Of a stretch of DNA of 57,029 nucleotides, positions 17,923 to 26,543 are shown piece by piece (within the stretch, counting starts at the first letter, position 1; each line of letters starts with the position of its first letter). Position numbers and translations under genes: made by a program. The DNA is taken from positions 1-57,029 of the forward strand of contig UREA01000008.1 of the NCBI GenBank assembly GCA_900546715.1, given 5' to 3'. This DNA comes from an uncultured Mycoplasmatota bacterium (GTDB lineage: Bacteria; Bacillota_I; Bacilli_A; RF39; UBA660). A model generated the notes under the pieces. That model had not been told where the DNA came from and did no database searches. It worked only from the letters and a program-made list of their open reading frames with translations.

Positions 17923-20022
17923 CTATTGTTTTTTCTCTTTAGCCTTTTCTGCTTTTTGACGTTCTAATTTTGAAATTTCAGCATTGTTTTGAGCTTTTTT
18001 AAGATCAAGTCTATCTCCAATATCTTTTAATGGGCCACCAGAAACACTTAAATCACCCATAACATTATCTTTTGTAAACCCACTGTTTTTAACATAATCT
18101 TTATCTAGATTACGCGATAAAGTAACTTTTAAAGCTTGTGCTTCTGCATTTGCTTCTGCTAGTTTAGCCTTAACTCCAGTATCAGATATTGCTTCATATT
18201 GACTTTGTGATAACGTGGCATTTTGTAAAGCTTGTGAGAAATTGAAGCGATATTCGTCATATGCTTGTTGAGCTTGAGAAACAGAAATCGCATTTCCATT
18301 AGCGTCTCTTAATGTACCTGCTCGTGCATTTTGAATATCCAACATTTTTTGTCTTAATTCAGTTGCAGAATATCCACCATATGAAAAACTAGAACTTGCT
18401 TTATTTGCTTCACCATCAATAACTCCTTCTACAGAAGTTCTGACAGCTTTCTTTCTTGCATTTATATCATCAATAATTTTATTATCTGCTTTAAATCCTT
18501 CAACATCATAAATTCCTGCCCACTCTTTAGCTGTATCAACAAAGTCTGTAACTCTACCTGTAAATGTATTCTTATCGTTAGCCTTATATCTTTCGGCTTT
18601 GGCATCTCTTACTACTCTAGCAGTTACTGCTGCAGTAGCACCCGCAGTAGCTGCTCCTGCCATATCTTTAAAGTTTTTGGCTTTTAGCCCAGCCTTACCA
18701 CTACGAACTGCTCCAGACGTCACACCAGCAACAGTCGAAGTAACTGCGCCACCTACAGCTTTTGTCCTAGCCCAAACACCTTGACCTTTAGTATCTTTAA
18801 AATTTTTATATCCAGCTACAGCATTTCTGGCTCCAGCAGTAAGTCCACCACCTGCTACAGCACCAGCTGTAAGCGCTCCACCCATAGCAAGTTTATCCAT
18901 TAATCCTAGCTTCATTCCACCAGTATCTAATTTAAATAAATCACCTATTAATTTTGGAGCTTGTTTCATAAAGATAATAACTGCCATAATTAATAGTGCT
19001 TGAATAATCAATCTTTGAACAAATCCAATATTACCCAATTGTGAATTTATATTTGGAGCGCCGGTTCCAGTCATATAATCAACAACTAAATCTATCAAAA
19101 ATACACTTAATGCCATAATAAATATTCGGATGAAAACCTCAAGATAAATACTTACTATTTGTTTTACCCATGTATTAAACGTATCTTTAAATTTACCACC
19201 AGGTAATATTCGACAAATTACTGGTATTGGAGCAATCAATTGATAAAAAGCAAGTTTAATTACTCTAACTGCCATATCAAAACAAAAATTCAATAAAACA
19301 TACAAAATAAATATACCAGCAACTGTTGAAACAATAAGAGTATATGAAGCCTCATTTTCAGCAACTGCATCACTAAATTGTGTATAATTTCTAAAAGAAG
19401 CTTCACCAGATAAAATGCTTGAATCCAATTGAGCTAAAGATATTTCTTCATTACCCCATGATGGTGGCCAATACCATTTCCCACCATTACTTAAAACTTT
19501 TTCTTTACATGCATTTAAATCGGTAGTGCTACCACCATCTTCCGACGAGCAAAATTCTTCGCTTGGATAAAAAAAGGCTGAAAATGTATAAAATGCTGTT
19601 TCTCGACCAGGTTCCACAGTAACAGCAGTAGACGTACTATCGGTTTCTCCATCGCTTAAAATAAAATCATAAATCGTATTACTTGTCAAAACAGCATGTT
19701 GAAAATTCATAGCAAATTCAAATACTGTTGGTAATACAACTATTATTGCCAACGATATAATTACATTAGGAATTAATTTATTAATAGATTGTTCTCCTTT
19801 AGCATAATCATCAGGATTAATAACGGCTTTAAGCAAACTATATGCTAAAGCAAACATCATAACTAATCCTAATATTACATATAATTTAGTTGTAATTTTA
19901 TCGTATGTTGTATCACTAAATATGTTTATATCTGCTAACGCATAAAATATTTCATAGATATAACAGATAAAATCGTAAATAACACCATCTATTAAAAGCA
20001 AAACACTATAAATAATACTCAT
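17923..20022 (-). CDS. VirB6-like polytopic membrane protein with long Ala-rich cytosolic tail
   Basis: Residues 1-350 contain about six membrane helices and an extracellular loop with paired Cys (S-E-E-F-C-S-S, D-L-N-A-C-K). Residues 375-465 are Gly/Ala-rich, and the remaining tail is charged and helical, ending Lys/Glu-rich. Position and topology match the VirB6/TrbL channel component of Gram-positive systems. The start ATG 20022 is one base from the stop of the upstream gene. Confidence 0.7.
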   Translation of the reverse strand: MSIIYSVLLLIDGVIYDFICYIYEIFYALADINIFSDTTYDKITTKLYVILGLVMMFALAYSLLKAVINPDDYAKGEQSINKLIPNVIISLAIIVVLPTVFEFAMNFQHAVLTSNTIYDFILSDGETDSTSTAVTVEPGRETAFYTFSAFFYPSEEFCSSEDGGSTTDLNACKEKVLSNGGKWYWPPSWGNEEISLAQLDSSILSGEASFRNYTQFSDAVAENEASYTLIVSTVAGIFILYVLLNFCFDMAVRVIKLAFYQLIAPIPVICRILPGGKFKDTFNTWVKQIVSIYLEVFIRIFIMALSVFLIDLVVDYMTGTGAPNINSQLGNIGFVQRLIIQALLIMAVIIFMKQAPKLIGDLFKLDTGGMKLGLMDKLAMGGALTAGAVAGGGLTAGARNAVAGYKNFKDTKGQGVWARTKAVGGAVTSTVAGVTSGAVRSGKAGLKAKNFKDMAGAATAGATAAVTARVVRDAKAERYKANDKNTFTGRVTDFVDTAKEWAGIYDVEGFKADNKIIDDINARKKAVRTSVEGVIDGEANKASSSFSYGGYSATELRQKMLDIQNARAGTLRDANGNAISVSQAQQAYDEYRFNFSQALQNATLSQSQYEAISDTGVKAKLAEANAEAQALKVTLSRNLDKDYVKNSGFTKDNVMGDLSVSGGPLKDIGDRLDLKKAQNNAEISKLERQKAEKAKEKKQ

Positions 20023-20023
20023 C

Positions 20024-20464
20024 TTACTTCACCTCAATCATACTTGATATAACTGTTTCATTTATTTGAAATAAATCAAGTAAAAAGTCTATAACAATTG
20101 GTAAAAAGAATATTATTACACAATATATGAACCTTTTCACGGTAGTACTACCTGCCTTTTTTAAAGCATCTTTATCATTAGACACAATTGCCTTAAAAAA
20201 GTCTGCAATACTAAAACCTAGCAAACACATAATTGCTGCATATTTAATTATTTCTATAACCCAATTAACATAATATATTGGTTGTTCTGGATCATCTTCA
20301 TCATCACCTAAGAAACCACCATAATCTGCAAATGAATGTATTTCAGCTGTCGCTACATCTGTTTCTACATTTAAAGTGCTTGCACTTGCATTTAACTTAA
20401 ATGAAAAAAGAGCCATAATGATAGCACTAAAAACAAAAATATATTTAGTTATTTTATTTTTCAA
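20024..20464 (-). CDS. VirB2/TrbC-like small membrane protein, first gene of the secretion operon
   Basis: The 146-residue protein has a signal-like N-terminal helix, a short acidic region (D-D-E-D-D) and two further membrane helices. The layout resembles pilin-like VirB2/TrbC subunits of Gram-positive systems. GGAG abuts the GTG at 20473, so the TTG at 20464 (8 bases from it) is the likelier start. No separate promoter is visible in the 34 bases after tRNA-Trp, which suggests co-transcription with the tRNA. Confidence 0.6.
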   Translation of the reverse strand: MKNKITKYIFVFSAIIMALFSFKLNASASTLNVETDVATAEIHSFADYGGFLGDDEDDPEQPIYYVNWVIEIIKYAAIMCLLGFSIADFFKAIVSNDKDALKKAGSTTVKRFIYCVIIFFLPIVIDFLLDLFQINETVISSMIEVK

Positions 20465-20498
20465 TACTATCACTCCACTCTTTATAGTTCACAAAAAA

Positions 20499-20572
20499 TG
20501 GCAGGGGCGGAGAGAATCGAACTCCCATCAAAAGTTTTGGAGACTCCTATGCTACCATTATACCACGCCCCT
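20499..20572 (-). tRNA. tRNA-Trp (anticodon CCA)
   Basis: The 74 bases fold with the perfect 7-bp acceptor stem AGGGGCG/CGCCCCT. The anticodon loop is CTCCAAA, the T-loop is TTCGATT and CCA is encoded at the 3' end. It closely follows Bacillus tRNA-Trp at the positions I remember. Confidence 0.93.
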
Positions 20573-20592
20573 ATACGTGAACTAGCAATAAA

Positions 20593-20622
20593 ATTATAAC
20601 ATATTTACATATGTTTTTACAA
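20593..20622 (-). promoter_or_regulatory. promoter of tRNA-Trp and probably of the secretion operon
   Basis: On the minus strand TTGTAA (20617-20622) and TATAAT (20593-20598) are 18 bases apart, about 20 bases upstream of the tRNA 5' end. No other promoter is seen before the first secretion gene. Confidence 0.6.
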
Positions 20623-20643
20623 TAATTTTTGATTAACTTTGTT

Positions 20644-21172
20644 TTATTTTATATATTTATTTTCTAATATTGTTAAATTATTTGGAAAAGTACCTAATTG
20701 TTGCATTGTATTCATAAGTACTGTATCTACTTTATTTTGTATTTCAGTTAATATTTGTTCATTATAATCTGTTTTCTGATTTAATAAATTCTCTACTAAA
20801 GAATTTCTAAATATGCTAGTACTAAGTTCATTTAAATCTTTTTTTAGAATTAACGCTTTTCAATTCCATTTTCCTTGTTTGATCTGCAAAATATGTTTGT
20901 GCTAAAGCTACTTCTTTAATTTGGGGATTAGCATTTTGAATAATTAACAAACATGCAAATCTACTTAATTTATAATCAACATTATTATTGTTTTTATAAA
21001 TAATAAAATGATTATTTATTTGATTATCGCTTTTTAAACAAGCAGTTTGAGCTTTTTTTATTACAGCAGCAAAACTACTCCATCTTTTGTATCCCAAATT
21101 TTTTTGTAATTCACGAGCAAACCAATATTCATTTTTTTCATCAATATGTTTAATACCTTCAAAACAATTCAT
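20644..21172 (-). pseudogene. dinD-like gene, broken
   Basis: Residues 1-104 match the N-terminus of DNA-damage-inducible protein D as I recall it: F-E-G-I-K, W-F-A-R-E-L-Q-K-N-L-G-Y, L-S-R-F-A-C-L-L-I-I-Q-N and A-Q-T-Y-F-A-D-Q-T-R. The frame stops at 20828. A second open stretch in another frame (about 20644-20850, ending with TAA at 20644) looks like a C-terminal tail. Most of the middle of a normal protein of about 270 residues is missing, so an internal deletion plus frameshift is likely. It lies between tRNA-Trp and the SleB-like gene. Confidence 0.65.
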
Positions 21173-21253
21173 TTTTCCTCCATTATAAATCTACTATTTG
21201 ATAACTTAAGAATATAATACCAAATAAAAAGCGTTTCTTCAACAATAATATTT

Positions 21254-21280
21254 ACACAAATTCAATTTCAGCATAAAATA
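21254..21280 (+). promoter_or_regulatory. possible mother-cell sigma (SigE/SigK-like) promoter
   Basis: AC at 21254-21255, 16 bases, then CATAAAATA at 21272-21280. This fits the AC-N16-CATANNNTA pattern of SigK, which is close to SigE. It lies just before a spore-cortex-hydrolase-like gene. Confidence 0.4.
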
Positions 21281-21296
21281 CCATAGGTGATTTTTC

Positions 21297-21719
21297 ATGA
21301 TTATTAGTTATACTGATACCGAAAGAGATTTATTAGCTAGAATAATGCGCGCTGAGGCATTATCGGAAGGTGATCTTGGAATGCTTATGGTTGGTAATGT
21401 TGTTGTTAATAGAGTTTTAGCAGATTGTCTAACTTTTAAAAATATTGATAGTGTATATGATGCTATTTATCAACCCAATCAATTTGTAGGAACTAATTCT
21501 TCTTTATTTAATGCATCTCCCACTACTACAGAAAGAAGATTAGCTGAGCGAATTTTAAGAGGAGAATATTATTATCCTGCAACAAATGCCTTATGGTTTT
21601 ATGCCCCATCTGGTAACAGTAGTTGCAAAACAACATGGTATGATCAAGCTCTAGCAGGTCGTTATAAAGGCCATTGTTTTTATAATCCTGATCCAGGAGT
21701 ATGCCAAGAAATACATTAA
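21297..21719 (+). CDS. SleB/CwlJ-type cell wall hydrolase
   Basis: A single Hydrolase_2 domain of 140 residues: L-L-A-R-I-M-R-A-E-A (catalytic Glu region), V-G-N-V-V-V-N-R-V, Y-Q-P-N-Q-F, and A-L-W-F-Y-A-P-S-G followed by H-C-F-Y. It has no signal peptide, like CwlJ, which acts inside the spore coat during germination. GGTGAT lies 6 bases before the ATG. Together with gerQ at 53 kb this suggests a CwlJ-GerQ pair; that is inference. Confidence 0.8.
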   Translation: MIISYTDTERDLLARIMRAEALSEGDLGMLMVGNVVVNRVLADCLTFKNIDSVYDAIYQPNQFVGTNSSLFNASPTTTERRLAERILRGEYYYPATNALWFYAPSGNSSCKTTWYDQALAGRYKGHCFYNPDPGVCQEIH

Positions 21720-21771
21720 ACTTTTAATTTTTGAATATTTAGGGTATAATAATACAGAAAGGATTATTAAT

Positions 21772-22353
21772 ATGCTAAATATTTTTATTTTATTATTTTT
21801 TATATATTCTTTTGTAGGTTGGATATTAGAAGAAATATATGCATTTTATATCCACAAAAAATTTATCAATAGAGGATTTTTAATGGGACCATTATGTCCT
21901 TTATATGGAGTAGGTTGTCTTGCTTTAACTTTTGTTTTGCATAGATTTAGTAATAATATACTTTTATTATTTATTTTATCTATGCTTATTTGTTCTGTGA
22001 TTGAATATTTAATTAGTTATTTACTTGAAAAATTATTTAGTTTAAGATGGTGGGATTATTCTAATATGAAATTTAATATTAATGGACGAATATGTTTAGA
22101 AACAACTATTCTTTTTGGTATTATTGGTATTTTAGTTGTTAAATATATTAATCCCTTTTTAATTAATATACTCACTGATATCAATATAAAAACAGTAAAT
22201 ATAATAACACTTATATTAGTTATTATATTTACTGCTGACTTAATAATATCTTCTTATTTAACTTTAAAAATTAAAGAAAAAAATCCAAAAGTTGATGCAA
22301 CTGAATATATTAAGAAATATATTCACGAAAATATAAAGAATATATTTTCATGA
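21772..22353 (+). CDS. CmpB-type (ABC transporter type IV-like) membrane protein
   Basis: 193 residues with five or six membrane segments. The family pattern F-V-G-W-I-L-E-E, N-R-G-F-L-M-G-P-L-C-P-L-Y-G and R-W-W-D-Y-S is present. The family is widespread in Firmicutes and has no established transport activity despite its name. AGAAAGG lies before ATG 21772. It converges on the PIN-domain gene with a 6-bp overlap. Confidence 0.75.
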   Translation: MLNIFILLFFIYSFVGWILEEIYAFYIHKKFINRGFLMGPLCPLYGVGCLALTFVLHRFSNNILLLFILSMLICSVIEYLISYLLEKLFSLRWWDYSNMKFNINGRICLETTILFGIIGILVVKYINPFLINILTDINIKTVNIITLILVIIFTADLIISSYLTLKIKEKNPKVDATEYIKKYIHENIKNIFS

Positions 22354-22884
22354 TTCTATTGGTTTATATTCTATTATTTCCACATTTTTCTTTAACTCTG
22401 TAATTAAATCATTTAACAAAGTATTATTTATATAAACGCTAGAATCATTTAACCATATCATATACGCATTTAATAATTGTTTATCATTTATTATTCCCCT
22501 ATTATTTAAATCTTGTATATACCAAATTGCTCCATATACAGGTATTTTTTCATTTATACTTTTTTTGAGTTTCCAGTCCCCAGTTAATAATGCATAACCA
22601 TTATCTCTTGCAGCGATATAACTATAATAATCAAATATACTATTACGAGTATTAGCTAAATATAATTGTTGAGCTTCAGCGACTTGTTCTTCATTCAATG
22701 TAATTTGTTTTATTTTTTCTACACTTTTTGATGCAATATTTTTTTTGCATTCATATTCTTCATAAAATACCAAATCAACAATCCGAATTCTTTTATCTTT
22801 TACTAATTCATCTAAAAGATTTGCTTTTTCTAAATGAATGATAACATTAACATCAGTTACCAAAATATAATCTGTTGTATTCAT
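22348..22884 (-). CDS. PIN-domain nuclease-like protein
   Basis: 178 residues. The N-terminal V-T-D-V-N-V-I-I-H-L carries the first acidic residue, E-E-Y/E-C the second, and D-Y-Y-S-Y-I-A-A-R-D-N and L-L-T-G-D-W-K-L-K complete the PIN acidic cluster. PIN proteins are usually RNA-cleaving toxins. The gene overlaps the XRE-ImmA gene by 32 bp, so the two form a coupled module resembling a toxin-antitoxin pair. Confidence 0.7.
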   Translation of the reverse strand: MNTTDYILVTDVNVIIHLEKANLLDELVKDKRIRIVDLVFYEEYECKKNIASKSVEKIKQITLNEEQVAEAQQLYLANTRNSIFDYYSYIAARDNGYALLTGDWKLKKSINEKIPVYGAIWYIQDLNNRGIINDKQLLNAYMIWLNDSSVYINNTLLNDLITELKKNVEIIEYKPIES

Positions 22885-23890
22885 TAGTTGATACCCCCAA
22901 ATATTTAATTGCTTCTTTTTTGCTTATTATATTTTCTGACTCTAATCTAAATATTATCTTTTTTTCTTTTAATGGATGTTCTTCAACAAATTTAAGTTGT
23001 TCTTTTTTTAAACCTTTTTTTGATAACTGAATAAATAAATTTCTTTTTTTAAATTCATCTATTATCCCAAGATAATAAAGTCGCATTATAACAGCATTTA
23101 ATGAAACTTTATAAGTAGTAGCTAGCATAAATATATCATTAAGAGAAATATTTTTTATTAATTTATTTCTTCCTATAGCTAAATCACTTTTTATACTAAA
23201 TTGTGGCATCAACAAACATGATGCAAAATAATTACAATATTTTTCTTTATCTTTCTGACTTAAATCTTCCTTAAAATTCAATATTAAATGTCCTAATTCA
23301 TGAGCTAATGTAAATCTATTTCGTTCATATCCTTTAGAAGATAAAATTATGAACGAACAATCATTTACCTTGCCACTAAAACCATCAAAATTTTCTGAGA
23401 AATTTACTTCTAATATTAAAAAACCATTATTTTCTAATTTATCAGTTAAATTATCAAGTGGTCCATTTTCAGAAACTCCAAGTAGTTTTCTAACCTTTAG
23501 AGCAATTTCTTCAATTTCACTATAATTAGATACATTAAATTTCCATTTTTTATCAAAAGAAACTAATTCATCCGCCAAATTTAATATTTCTATATATTTA
23601 GATATTTCATCTTTGCATAATAATTGTAATCCTTCAAGTTGCTTTTTACTTAATTGAGAATTTTTTCTATAATTGCCAAATTCTATTTTAACTATTGGAT
23701 AACTATATACCAAATCAGATATATTTACTTTTAATATTTTAGCTATTTCAATTAATCTAGTAGAATTAGGAGTCATAGTATCATCCTCATATTTTTTAAT
23801 AGTTTGATGTGACACTCCTAAAAGATTCGCAAGATCTCGCATGGATAATCCATTTAATAACCTATATTTTTTTATATTATTTCCTAGCAT
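22853..23890 (-). CDS. XRE-family regulator with ImmA/IrrE zinc peptidase domain
   Basis: The N-terminal helix-turn-helix (M-R-D-L-A-N-L-L-G-V-S-H-Q-T-I-K-K-Y-E, about 15-35) is followed by a C-terminal metallopeptidase domain with R-F-T-L-A-H-E-L-G-H-L. Such proteins bind their own promoter and release repression by proteolysis. GGAGG sits 5 bases before ATG 23890; an upstream in-frame ATG lies ahead of that site. A palindromic operator covers the promoter. Confidence 0.85.
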   Translation of the reverse strand: MLGNNIKKYRLLNGLSMRDLANLLGVSHQTIKKYEDDTMTPNSTRLIEIAKILKVNISDLVYSYPIVKIEFGNYRKNSQLSKKQLEGLQLLCKDEISKYIEILNLADELVSFDKKWKFNVSNYSEIEEIALKVRKLLGVSENGPLDNLTDKLENNGFLILEVNFSENFDGFSGKVNDCSFIILSSKGYERNRFTLAHELGHLILNFKEDLSQKDKEKYCNYFASCLLMPQFSIKSDLAIGRNKLIKNISLNDIFMLATTYKVSLNAVIMRLYYLGIIDEFKKRNLFIQLSKKGLKKEQLKFVEEHPLKEKKIIFRLESENIISKKEAIKYLGVSTNEYNRLYFGN

Positions 23891-23900
23891 AAATGCCTCC

Positions 23901-23940
23901 TTGTTTACATTATACAAAATAATTATATTTTTGTAAACAA
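23901..23940 (-). promoter_or_regulatory. promoter and palindromic operator of the XRE-ImmA/PIN pair
   Basis: TTGTTTACA (23901-23909) and TGTAAACAA (23932-23940) are perfect inverted 9-mers with centres 31 bp apart. On the minus strand the -35 TTTACA and the -10 TATAAT, 17 bases apart, are built into the two arms, so a bound dimer pair would block RNA polymerase. Autoregulation by the XRE protein is inferred. Confidence 0.65.
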
Positions 23941-23950
23941 TAAATTTTAT

Positions 23951-24057
23951 GTTCTCTCTTTTTTTCTGCAGAATTCTCTGTGCTCTAATTAATGCTAGTA
24001 ATATCAGAGAAATACAATTATAGTTCTCTGCAGTGCTCTGTGCATTTCTCTGCAGAG
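23951..24057. repeat. cluster of CTCTG / CTCTGCAGAG repeats
   Basis: TTCTCTG followed by TGCTCT occurs at 23974-23986 and, with CAG inserted, at 24024-24039. The perfect palindrome CTCTGCAGAG is at 24048-24057, and further CTCTG or CAGAG copies lie between. No gene covers the stretch. Operator sites or a small structured RNA are possible. Confidence 0.5.
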
Positions 24058-24139
24058 TTTAAATAAAATAAAAAAGAAAATTATTTACATAACTTTCTTT
24101 CTCAAGATTACGAACAAGTATTATCTATATTTAGATAGT

Positions 24140-25216
24140 TCATGGTAACAATAATTTTTGACCAATTGATAATACAGTTGTTGATAAATTGTTTAATTTA
24201 GTGAGTTCCGCAACTGTAGTGCCAAATTCCTCAGCAATACTATATAAACTATCACCCTTTTTAACAGTATAAGTTACATTATCACTATTACTATTGCTAT
24301 TTGGTATTTTTAGAGTTTGACCAATACTTAAAGTATTACTTGTTAAATTATTTAATGATTTTAATGCATCAACTGTGGTATTATATTTATTTGCAATCGC
24401 ATAAAGGGTATCTCCTGATTTTACAGTGTAGGTATCAGTACTTGTAGCTGGTAGTTTTAAAACTTGGCCAATTGATAGTGTGTTACTAGTTAAGTTATTT
24501 AATGATTTTAACGTATCAACTGTTGTATTATATTTTTTGGCTATAGCATATAATGAATCTCCACTTTTAACAGTATAAGTATCAGTACTTATAGTACTAC
24601 TACTTGGTAATTTTAAAACTTGACCAATAGACAAAGAGTCTGTCGTTAAATTGTTGATAGATTTCAAGTTATCAACAGTAGTATTAAATTTATTGGCTAT
24701 ACCATATAATGTATCACCTTTTTGAACTATATATTCATTTGTAGTAGCTTCAGATTCTTTGGTTGGAATAAGGAGATTTTGACCAATACTTAGTAGATTG
24801 CTTGTTAAATTATTAGCTTGTTTTAATTCATCTACTGTAATACCGTACTTTTTAGAAATACTCCATAGGGAATCTCCACTTTTAACTGTATAGTAATTAG
24901 AACCAGTCGGAGCAATATAAGTACCACCAGCATATTCTACAATTGCTTTAGTTACCGCTTCGGCAAGATCTTCCCAATTATTTTTAATTTGAGAAACATC
25001 ATCACCAGTAGAATCTGCAAAGCCATATTCAACAATTACTGTTTCGTTATTGGGGGTATCACGCATTATATAATAATAATCTTTCGCGGGATTGCTAGGC
25101 AATCTTCTTTGATAATACTTTCTTACATTTTGACCAGCATTTTCTAATTCTTTAGCTATTTTAGCTGAAAAAGTATCATCATTACGAAGAGAATAAATTA
25201 CCTCGGCACCATCACC
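24140..25216 (-). pseudogene. C-terminal half of an amidase-LysM protein, cut off by the integrated element
   Basis: From the attachment core the frame reads G-D-G-A-E-V-I-Y-S-L-R-N, the middle of an Amidase_3 catalytic domain. It then gives T-V-I-V-E-Y-G-F with the late catalytic Glu and five LysM repeats (each V-K-x-G-D-(S/T)-L-(W/Y)-x-I), ending at 24140. The front half is at 36217-36486. Joining the halves at the 3-base core gives one frame of about 452 codons. LysM domains bind peptidoglycan and the amidase cuts stem peptides from glycan. As it stands this half has no start signal. Confidence 0.85.
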
Positions 25217-25233
25217 TCCTGGGAAATTCAGTT
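25201..25233. other. left attachment site of the element
   Basis: Host side: ACCATCACC ending at 25216. The core TCC is at 25217-25219. The element side begins TGGGAAA and reaches the arm TTCAGTT at 25227-25233, which is the inverse of AACTGAA at the other end. Confidence 0.75.
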
Positions 25234-25252
25234 GCCATTATTAAATAATTTT

Positions 25253-26497
25253 TTAAATATGTACACTTTCTAATGCTTTCTTAATAGCTTCTTCTCGTTC
25301 TATTTTTTGCTTTATCTCATTTTCTTTTTTTTGTTTCTCATAAGCTCTTCGTTTTTTCACTTCAATTGGATAATGTTGATTTGCATTATTTACCCACGAT
25401 TTAAAATAATTTATTATTGTTTGTAAATCATTTAAATAACTAGGTGGAATATTTACCACTGCAATTTCATTTTGAAACCTAAATCTTTCTGGACCATAGC
25501 CTAACAACGAACCATAACTACCTTTTGTCATACATTCTACCCATTCTTGATTTACTTTTTTGTCTAAATATAAAAACAATATATTTGAAGTATCATCATA
25601 CTTAAAGTTAATTAATTTCGGAGGTTCTAAAATTAGTATATCCTTTTCTTCACTTTCTTCTATCTTTATTTCTTTAAGTTTTTTTATTTCTTCCTCTTTT
25701 TCATATACTTTTATTGCAGACACAACATTAAACTCTATATCTTCTATAGAATCAAACCTATCATTAGGATTCTGTTTTGTCATTTTATCAATTATATTAT
25801 CTAAAAATTTATATTTATCATTAATATCAGCAATTTTTTTATATGAACTACCAAATATTACTTTTTTAGTGAACATTTCATTAAAAATAAGTCCTAATGC
25901 ATATATATCCGCTTTATGAGTAATTTTACTATGCTTATCCCTTTGTTCCGGAGCAGCATATTGGAAATTTGCTAATTTACTTCCTAACTGTGTTTCAACC
26001 TTTGTAAGTAAATCATCTTCAGAAAAATGGGCAATACCAAAATCAGTAATTATAGGAATATCTTCATCATTTAATAACACATTTTCTGGTTTAAGATCTC
26101 TATGTATTACACCTCGATTATGAAAAAATTTTACACCGTTTAATATACTCATGAACATTTTAATTATTTCATCTGGCGTATGTTCTTCGTTAATAAAATC
26201 TCTCAACGTTTTACAGTATAGTGGCATAATATAAAAAAGTTGAGTTTTATCCTCTGTAATTCCATTATCGATAATTTTTATTATATTTTCATGATTTGTT
26301 TTAATGCAAAAATTCATTTCATTTTTAAATCTTTTAATTTTTTCTTTCGATAAAGTTTTAGCCAATAATTTTAATGCAAATATTTCACCATCAGAATTTT
26401 GAATTTTATAAACTTCTGAGTTTCCACCATTTGCTATATGTTCTATTACTTTATATTCATCTAAATAATTTCCATATAATTTTGTACCTTTTCGCAC
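25253..26497 (-). CDS. cytosolic Ser/Thr protein kinase carried by the element
   Basis: A complete eukaryotic-type kinase domain covers residues 12-265: glycine loop I-A-N-G-G-N-S-E-V, F-A-L-K-L-L with the ATP-binding Lys, H-R-D-L-K-P-E-N catalytic loop, D-F-G and A-P-E. The C-terminal 150 residues are an unrecognised mixed domain and a charged coiled tail. There is no membrane helix or PASTA domain, unlike housekeeping PknB kinases. Kinases of this soluble type in mobile elements can act in phage defence (Stk2 of staphylococci); that role is inference. Confidence 0.8.
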   Translation of the reverse strand: MRKGTKLYGNYLDEYKVIEHIANGGNSEVYKIQNSDGEIFALKLLAKTLSKEKIKRFKNEMNFCIKTNHENIIKIIDNGITEDKTQLFYIMPLYCKTLRDFINEEHTPDEIIKMFMSILNGVKFFHNRGVIHRDLKPENVLLNDEDIPIITDFGIAHFSEDDLLTKVETQLGSKLANFQYAAPEQRDKHSKITHKADIYALGLIFNEMFTKKVIFGSSYKKIADINDKYKFLDNIIDKMTKQNPNDRFDSIEDIEFNVVSAIKVYEKEEEIKKLKEIKIEESEEKDILILEPPKLINFKYDDTSNILFLYLDKKVNQEWVECMTKGSYGSLLGYGPERFRFQNEIAVVNIPPSYLNDLQTIINYFKSWVNNANQHYPIEVKKRRAYEKQKKENEIKQKIEREEAIKKALESVHI

Positions 26498-26543
26498 AAT
26501 ATCAACTCCTTTGCAAATATAGTTAATATTATACTATAAATTT

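Noticed and set aside
10410..20572. The type IV locus as a complete conjugative element integrated at tRNA-Trp
   Set aside because: I found no integrase, relaxase or repeated copy of the tRNA 3' end at the other side, so a mobile element is not supported.
24230..24900. Regular repeats considered as a CRISPR array
   Set aside because: The repeats are LysM domain coding repeats of about 160-200 bases in one open frame, without short identical repeats or unique spacers.
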